Origin: Nageia nagi
Lineage: Eukaryota; Pinophyta
DNA length: 64,000 nucleotides
Direction: 5' to 3'
NCBI GenBank assembly: GCA_050084985.1
Contig: JBITNC010000001.1
Span: 83,452,001 to 83,516,000 of the forward strand
Shown here: piece by piece, positions 57,871 to 64,000 of the stretch
Position numbering within the stretch: position 1 is the stretch's first letter
Layout: each line of letters starts with the position of its first letter
Notes under the pieces: model-generated
What the model was told of the DNA's origin: nothing
Databases searched by the model: none
What the model saw: only the letters and a program-made list of their open reading frames with translations
Translations under genes and position numbers: made by a program

Positions 57871-58720
57871 CATTATTATAACTTTTACAAGTGTAAATTT
57901 ATTCTAACTAGTATATGGAGACAAAGCAGTTATGCTATTAGAGTTTGAGATTCCTTCCTTATGTATTTAATTATAGGATATCCTACCAGAGCCTAAGGCA
58001 TGACAAGATCACTTTAATTAGTTGGTTTTATTATACATGAGGTATGTCAATGACTTAGAACACTTAAAATTCTATCAAAACCATCTACAAAAGCATATGG
58101 TAAAAGGGTCAAGTCACACAAGTTTCATATTATGGTCCTTAAGGAAAATCAATAGAATTCTCACCTAGAGTGGGTTCTAAGAGATAAGTTTGCTCCTAAC
58201 TAGTTATTTTCTTATGTGACTAAGAGAAAATTGTTCTCAGGAGCATATAATTTGGATACCTTAGAAGGGGTCAAAGGCTAAACCAATAAATATCATACAT
58301 CTAAGATCCTTTCATGTATAAGGAGAGGTATGGTTGTTTCCTATGTTTTGGATTTATTTTTTGTTTTATTGAATCTTTGATTGCTAAAAGGATAAGAAAC
58401 ATAAAAAATATATTTTGTAATCACCATGAAATTTCATCACTATATTATTTTCATCTTTTCATTGGTCATAATTTCATATTAAGTGTTGGCCTTATTTGTA
58501 TTCATTTTTTGTTTGATCCACACATCTGAAAAAGGATTCCTATGCATGATATATTAAGTAGCTATGGGGATCTCTTTTCAAGAATCACTTATTTTATTTC
58601 ATCAAGTTTAATATTTACATTTAGGGATCAATACTTGTATGGTTTCTTACTTTTAGTGTTTCCTACCTTTTCTAAGAATATGAGAATCACTAGTCACTCA
58701 CCCCTATCATCGCTTGGTTT
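57871..58720. other. Tat-B3 integrase C-terminal remnant and 3' untranslated region
   Basis: 57871-58290 shows scattered fragments of a C-terminal integrase domain. 58290-58720 is non-coding AT-rich DNA; open stretches at 58314-58529 and 58542-58748 have random hydrophobic composition and cross into the copia-2 LTR, so they are not genes. No LTR-B 3' copy occurs before copia-2. Confidence 0.55.
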
Positions 58721-59180
58721 TGTTGGAATGTATAATGCATTATTATAAAAGTTTGTATTAAATATTTTATGTAAGTTGAATAATACTTAAGGGTATAATT
58801 TGATACCTTAAGTATTTAAGTGAATATGATAATGTAACTTATCCTACACTCCATGTCATGAGCATGCCCCATGGGTAAAAGGATGTGCATGTCATGCTTT
58901 TGTACATTGGATAAAAAGGTGATCTAAAGAGGGATTTTGGCCTTTAAATAGAAGGCTCCCTCTTTGTGATCACACACCAATTGTGGAGTAAACTTATGCT
59001 ATAGGATAGAAGTGTAGGACTTGAGATTAGGAGGATTGTAAGAGAGTTGTATTTGTGATTGAAGTAAAGATATAGTTAGTGGATGTACTCTTAGTTGGAG
59101 AAACCACTTATATCTTGTGTTATCTTTGTGAGATTGCTTTGTGAGTTTGTTAGATGTAATTATGAGCTTTTATGTGATCC
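58721..59180 (+). repeat. Copia-2 5' LTR, missing its 3' end
   Basis: Aligns with 118-575 of copia-1, then departs after TTATGTGATC into gag-proximal sequence. The terminal part and the primer site are absent. TATA box mutated to TTTAAATA near 58943. Confidence 0.88.
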
Positions 59181-59224
59181 TATTTGATTAGGAATTATCT
59201 TGATACTATTAGTTCCTTCAAATT

Positions 59225-59945
59225 GCTATTTATCTTTCTCTAAAAGTTGCTTCAATCTTGTCAACAAGAAAATAAAAATGTGGCTATCTACTTAAACAAA
59301 AGCATTGACCTAAAGATTCAACTTGTTGCTTGTGGGTGCAATTGGATCATTGATGAGTTCATGGTCTTCATCATTCTTCATAGAATTTTTTCAAAGTTTG
59401 GAAAATTTATGACCATTATGGAAACAAGGCTTGATGATGAAGAAGAAGTCTTCTCCCTTGTGAACCTTTCAAGACACCTATTGAACCATGAAAAGACCCT
59501 TAATAATAAGATGTTGATTTCTTCTCCAAAGGATAATAATGTTGTTCTTGGAGCAACCAAAACTCCTTTCAAGAAGAAGTTCAACCATAAAAATAAATCT
59601 TTTTCTTCTTCCTCCAAAAGGTTTGAGAAAAGAAGCAATAGCTACAACAATAGTAGGAACAATAGAAACAACAACCATGGTAGCAAGAACAATGGTAACA
59701 ACAACTACTTCAAGCAAAGAGATGGAAAAGGCAAAGTAAACAATCCATATCCTAAAAAAAAGTTTGATGATAATTGTAACTATTATGGCATTCAAGGTCA
59801 CAAAAAAATTGATTTCTATAAAAAGAAAAGAGAAGAAAAGAACAAAGGCAATAGAAATGTAAAGAACTACAAAGGAAAAAAGAATATTCATGCTAGTTTT
59901 GTTGTAGAACTCTACTCCATGTCTCACTTTTTTTCATCTAATTAG
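59225..59945 (+). pseudogene. gag: Copia-2 gag (5'-truncated)
   Basis: Open for 232 codons (59247-59945): NVAIYLNKSIDLKIQLVACG, METRLDDEEEVFSLVNLSRH, KTPFKKKFNHKNKSFSSSSK, then an Asn/Ser/Arg-rich tail and knuckle CNYYGIQGHKKIDFY, where the second and last cysteines are lost. A single TAG at 59943, where copia-1 has TGG, separates it from the protease in the same frame. Overlapping minus-strand frames are shadows. Confidence 0.88.
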
Positions 59946-60480
59946 ATTGTTGATTCTGGTTGCACTAATCACCTATGCTTTGAAAAAGAAAAATTTGAGA
60001 ACTTTCACAAGTATAAAAAGGATGCCATTGTGTTAGGTGATAACTCTACCTTTGAATTCCAAGGAATTGGAAGTGTGTTGATTCATAGAAAAGTTTTTGA
60101 AAATATTCTCTATGTTCTTAAGTTAAGGATGAACCTTCTCTCTATGATCCAAGTTACTAGAAAAGGGTACTCTTTTGAGTTTGATTCTCAATCTTGGTGC
60201 ATTAATAAAGGACTTTCCACTTTGGTTAAAGGATTTGTGAAAGATAACCTCTACATTCTGGATCAAGTTCCATCAAAGATGTGTCTTGTTTCTAGTGTGT
60301 GTTCTAAAGGCAATCTTTCTCACCATCATTTAGTGCATCTTAATCACAAAAGTATTCAAGTCATGAAAGAATAAGAACTTATGGAAGGTTTGCCTTTAAT
60401 TTATCTTTCATTTGGTCTATGCAAAAAGTGAATTCATGGCAAGATGCATAAACAAAAGTTTTAAAAAGATAAAGCAACAA
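59946..60480 (+). pseudogene. pol: Copia-2 protease and GAG-pre-integrase
   Basis: IVDSGCTNHLCFEKEKFENF keeps the catalytic DSG. The open frame 60030-60374 reads LGDNSTFEFQGIGSVLIHRK, LYVLKLRMNLLSMIQVTRKG, LSHHHLVHLNHKSIQVMKE, then a stop. LCKKxIHGKMHKQ follows as the zinc-module CxxC remnant. Confidence 0.87.
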
Positions 60481-61260
60481 GAACATCACAACCTCTTCAA
60501 CTTGTGCATTTAGATTTCATGGGTTCATTTTAGACTAAATCACTTGGAGGAGCATCTTACATCTTGACTTTCAATTATGACTTTAGTAGGATGACCTTTA
60601 GGTATCTAATTGAGCACAAGGATCAAACCTTTGAATGTTTTAAGGTTTTTAAGGCCTTTGTTGAGAATCAAAATAACCTTAAAATCAAGATGTTGAGATT
60701 AGATAATGGAGGAGAATATAACAATAATGAATTAAATAACTATTGTGCTAAGTATGGAATTAAGAGAAAATTTACAATTACATACACTCCTAAATAGAAT
60801 GGTGTTAACAAAAGAAAAAATAGAACAATTATGGACATGGCTAGATGCATGTTGGGTAATTTTCCTAAATTCTTATAGGATGAAACTATGAGCATTGCTA
60901 TTTACACCTTGAATAGGTGTCCTAAAAAATTTATTTTAGAGTAAAACTCCTTTTGAGGCTTGTTTAAGAAGAAAACCTAACATTTCTAACCTTAGGGTAT
61001 TTGGTTGTGAAGCATTCTCCTACATTATTTCTAAGAAAAGGAAGAAGTTGGATAAAAGAGATAAAAAATGCATCTTTATTGGTTATGAAAGTCAGCATAA
61101 AGGTTTCAGACTCTACTCTCCAACCTATAAAGTAGTGTTCATTTCAAGGGATGTAAAGTTCAATGACCTTCCTAAAGAATCTACTTCTAATGAGGATGTT
61201 GATGATCTAGAGGACTCTTTAGTTGCACCTAGCTAGTTAGATATTGATGTAGAAAAGTTA
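60481..61260 (+). pseudogene. pol: Copia-2 integrase
   Basis: LVHLDFMGSF (first D), TFNYDFSRMTFRYLIEHKDQ, KIKMLRLDNGGEYNNNELNN (second D; 60564-60797 open), TYTPKxNGV with CAG to TAG, then a broken middle. RDKKCIFIGYESQHKGFRLY, SPTYKVVFISRDVKFND (61048-61236) closes the region. Stops and a frameshift around 60930. Confidence 0.87.
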
Positions 61261-61379
61261 CCTTAGGAACAAAACTCTTCAACTTAGAGAGTAACAAAAA
61301 GCATGACCTTTAACAAATCTTTAATTTCTAGGATTGACAACAATCATGAGCCCTCAACCTTCAAAAAGCTTTTAAGCAT

Positions 61380-62180
61380 GAGTGCTAGATGGAAGCCATG
61401 AAAGTGGAGTATGAGCTGCTTATGAAAAATAAAACTTTAGACTTAGTTCCTTATCCCAATGAAAAGAATGTGATTGGCAATCAGTGGATCTACAAGGTCA
61501 AGTTCAATTCAATTGGAGATATTGAGAAATATAAGTCAAGGTTAGTAGCTAAAAATTTTGCTTCAAAATATGATACAAATTATGAGGAAACCTTTGCTCC
61601 CATGGCAAATATGCTTGCTATGAAAGTTATTCTTGCTCTTTTTATAGCTCAATGATGGAAAGTTTTTAAACTTGACATCAAGAGTGCATTTCTCAATGGT
61701 GATTTAGATGTGAAAATCTTCATGAATCAACCAGAAGGGTTTAATGTGAAAGACAAAGAGTCCTTTGTGTGCAAGCTAATGAAGTCATTGTATAGACTTA
61801 AGCAAGCACCTTGAGCCTAGTACAAAAAGATTTTAGGGTACTTTGTAGATATTAGATTCTCTAAGTGTTTTTCTAACTCTGATCTATGTGTGCTTAATTA
61901 AGAAAAAGATATGGTCTTGATTCTCCTTTATGTGGATGATCTTTTAATTACTAGGAATAATGATAAAATCATTCAAGAGTGCATATCCAAACTTAAGGTA
62001 ATATTTGAAATGACTAATCTTGATCTCTTACACTATTATCTTGGAATGCAAGTGTATCAATACAAGGATTGTACTTACCTCAATGAATCAAAGTATATAT
62101 TAGACATCTTATAGAAGTTTGAAATGGAGGAGTGCAAATATGCTACAATCTCAATCTCTCTTGAAATCACTATTTCTCTA
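61380..62180 (+). pseudogene. pol: Copia-2 reverse transcriptase
   Basis: MEAMKVEYELLMKNKTLDLV, NVIGNQWIYKVKFNSIGDIE, YEETFAPMANMLAMKVILAL (61389-61655 open), KLDIKSAFLNGDLDVKIFMN, MKSLYRLKQAPxAxYKK, then LILLYVDDLLITRNNDKII with intact YVDD (61929-61940) and LLHYYLGMQVYQYKDCTYLN. Confidence 0.92.
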
Positions 62181-62895
62181 AGCTCCAACTCTCAGTTAGC
62201 TGATGCTATAGCTTATAGGTAATTAATTGGTAATCTTTTGTATTTGACTATATCTAGGCTAAATATTGCCTTTGTAATGAATCTGATGGCATGATTCATG
62301 TAGAAACCTTATGTTGAGCACCTTAATGCTATTAAACAAATATTGAGATATGTTGTAGGGACTAAGGATCTTGCTCTCAAGTATTCTAAGTTATCCTCAT
62401 TTGTTCTTTTTGGATTCTTATATTTTGACTATGGGAGAGATAGAGATGATAGGAAGTCAACCTCTGCATATTTGTTTAGCATTAGTTTAGGTGCTATCTC
62501 TTGGGCTTCCAAGAAGTAGCCTTGTATTTCTCTTTCTACCATAGAAGTTGAATATTATGCCATGTCTATTGCAACCTAGGAAGCCATTTGTCTAAGGCAT
62601 CTTCTAAAAGAAGTAGAGTATGAGCAAGGTGGTTCATCTTTGATCTCTTTATATAATTAGCCAACTAATTCTTTGGTTAAGAATCTAGTGTTCCATTAGA
62701 GAACAAAACATGTGAAAATCCATACCCATTTTATTAGGAAGAAGGTTCTTGATGACAACACACACTTGGAGTATTATCCATCCACCTTGAACTCTACTAA
62801 TTTGTTCACTAATCTCCTTTTGAAAGGTTAGTTCTATAAGCTTAGGGATTCTATCAGGTTGGTGAAGTTACCCTCAAGGGGGAGTGAAGTTTGAA
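62181..62895 (+). pseudogene. pol: Copia-2 RNase H and C-terminus
   Basis: LIGNLLYLTISRLNIAF, NAIKQILRYVVGTKDLALKY, DRDDRKSTSAYLFSISLGAI, SLSTIEVEYYAMSI, then RTKHVKIHTHFIRKKVLDDN and KLRDSIRLVKLPSRGSEV. Stops before FM and RTKH are shared with copia-1. Confidence 0.9.
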
Positions 62896-62989
62896 TTCTT
62901 ATGTTGAATTCATATTTATGATAAAAAATTCACCCTTAGAAGGATTTTGTGTTGTATAGTGTTGATTTTGTTGTACACCTTCATGGTAA

Positions 62990-63240
62990 GTTCACTCTAT
63001 GTGAGGAACTTGTTGTACAGATTGGCCAATCTAGCATTATTTAGTTATCCATGTGTGAGAAAGTATTATATATCTTTTGGCACTATTCAATTATCTATAT
63101 GTGAGGAACTCATATGTGCATCTCTATTTTTGATCAATCTAGCACTATTTAGTTATCCATGTGTGAGAAAATCTTATGTGTCTTTTGACACTATTTAGTT
63201 ATCCATATGTGAGGAACTTGTATGTGCATTCTCTATTTTG
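62990..63240 (+). repeat. Tandem repeats in copia-2 3' untranslated region, five units
   Basis: Variants of CTATTTAGTTATCCATRTGTGAG followed by a 20-25 bp spacer. A dimer of about 100 bp appears to have been duplicated relative to copia-1, which has three units. The 83-codon open stretch across it (62947-63198) is a by-product. 63241-63686 is plain AT-rich 3' UTR. Confidence 0.78.
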
Positions 63241-63687
63241 TAATGATAGTCAACACATGTTTTATATACAACAAGTGACTATAATTTTTGGCATGGCATC
63301 TTTGTGATGACTTATAGTGCACCAATGATCAATTCATGATGACATTTGTGTGATTCATTTATCCTTGATGAGATGAATATGTTGCATCTAATTGATTTTG
63401 CTATATGAGCTACTTATGACTTGCAAGTTTCTTTGACATTGTAGGTTACTTACCTCAGGTATGTAGGCTCTTGGAGACTCTTCATGACTTCCAATTGGAT
63501 GACTACTTCATGTACATTGAAACTAGTTGTGGTTAATTATTGTATTTGGCAAAGTCGTGAGTCTCAAACTAGATCTTTATTACTTCACAAATATGTGAAA
63601 AGTTCTTATCTTTGTTGTATCTATTTGGAGGAGAACTCTCTTACTTATTATTCTTTTCTCTTACTTGCTCTATCTCAATATTGCATT

Positions 63688-63696
63688 AAGGGGGAA
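63688..63696 (+). other. Copia-2 polypurine tract
   Basis: AAGGGGGAA abuts the 3' LTR start, as in copia-1. Confidence 0.85.
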
Positions 63697-64000
63697 TGTT
63701 GGAATGTATAATGCATTATTGTAAAGGTTTGTATCAAATATTCCATGTAAGTTCACTAATACTTAAGGGTATCATTTTATACCTTAAGTATTTAAGTGAA
63801 TATGATAATGTAACTTTTCCTACACTCGATGTCATGAGCATGCCCCATGGATAAAAAGATATGCATGTCATGCTTTTATACACTAGATAAAAGGGTGATC
63901 CAAATAGGGATTTTGGCCTATAAATAAAAGGCTCACTCTTTATGATCACACACCAATTATGGAGTAAAGTTATGCTATAGAATATAAGTGTAGGAGTTGA
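63697..64000 (+). repeat. Copia-2 3' LTR, cut by the window end
   Basis: TGTTGGAATGTATAATGC onward, aligned with the first 300 bp of the copia-1 LTRs. TATA box TATAAATA at 63919-63926. The minus-strand frame at 63734-63949 lies inside the LTR and is not a gene. Confidence 0.92.

Larger units (their letters stand above)
50563..58720 (+). mobile_element. Tat-B3: Tat-type Ty3/gypsy element with LTR-B and complete domain set
   Basis: LTR-B3 (50563-51296), a TTTTGGTGAATCC primer-like site, gag, protease, RT, RNase H, second RNase H, integrase. No 3' LTR is found; copia-2 interrupts the 3' region at 58721. It inserted in the LTR-A2 element's gag. Left 5-mer ATATA (50558-50562); its right partner is not visible. 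Stops and active-site losses make it inactive. Confidence 0.82.
58721..64000 (+). mobile_element. Copia-2: second member of the copia-1 family, 5'-deleted, runs off window
   Basis: A 5' LTR lacking its last part (58721-59180) joins mid-gag. Protease, integrase, RT, RNase H, 3' UTR repeats and polypurine tract follow; the 3' LTR starts at 63697 and is cut by the window end. Left flank GGTTT (58716-58720) would be the target duplication. It keeps longer open stretches than copia-1 but shares several of its stops. Inserted in the 3' region of Tat-B3. Confidence 0.9.

Noticed and set aside
58314-58748. Two open stretches after Tat-B3 integrase as a possible env-like gene
   Set aside because: Hydrophobic composition but no signal peptide or glycoprotein pattern, and the second runs into the copia-2 LTR.

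Overview
The window looks like repeat-rich nuclear DNA from a large-genome seed plant. It is strongly AT-rich, poor in CpG outside one island, and packed with nested, decayed LTR retrotransposons. No rRNA, tRNA, CRISPR array, bacterial-type gene or intact host gene is visible. The mix of plant Ty1/copia, chromodomain Ty3/gypsy and Tat-type Ty3/gypsy elements carrying a second RNase H, with heavy nonsense decay, fits a gymnosperm such as a conifer. The species assignment is inference.

Layout. (1) 1-9457: copia-1 (118-8494, two LTRs, near-perfect 5-bp target duplication) sits inside a copy of an unclassified mobile sequence, here called U; a fragment of gypsy integrase follows. (2) 9458-21270: Tat-1, a 5'-truncated Tat element split by a 4.8-kb block (about 10200-14990) that holds a CpG-rich island and a 47-48 bp minisatellite; it ends in LTR-A1. 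(3) 21271-22680: a tandem array whose 37-residue unit resembles a pentatricopeptide (PPR) protein segment, followed by flanking sequence; together these form repeat X, which recurs inverted at 48060-48987. (4) 22681-25690: antisense gypsy-D, interrupted by a complete U copy (22956-24448) whose removal restores the integrase frame. (5) 25691-30590: mostly unassigned AT-rich DNA.

(6) 30590-46539: an unidentified, decayed, antisense gene with an in-frame intron. It is split by a 12.9-kb composite (31481-44392) of two retroelement families arranged head to head and bounded by a perfect CTTAG duplication. Joining the flanks with one CTTAG gives an open frame. Inside the composite, a complete chromovirus (38029-44031, duplication ATATC) interrupts one LTR. 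(7) 46800-50562: a gag-like remnant, inverted repeat X, LTR-A2 and a gag fragment of the Tat-1 family. (8) 50563-58720: Tat-B3, with gag, protease, RT, two RNase H domains and integrase behind an LTR-B. (9) 58721-64000: copia-2, the same family as copia-1 but lacking its primer site and leader; its 3' LTR runs off the window.

The coding remnants are mobile-element polyproteins plus the two unidentified frames (U and the spliced gene). Nesting gives a partial order: gypsy-D, then U; U copy 1, then copia-1; spliced gene, then composite, then chromovirus; Tat-A2, then Tat-B3, then copia-2. All coordinates and homologies were read by eye, so boundaries marked 'about' may be off by tens of bases.
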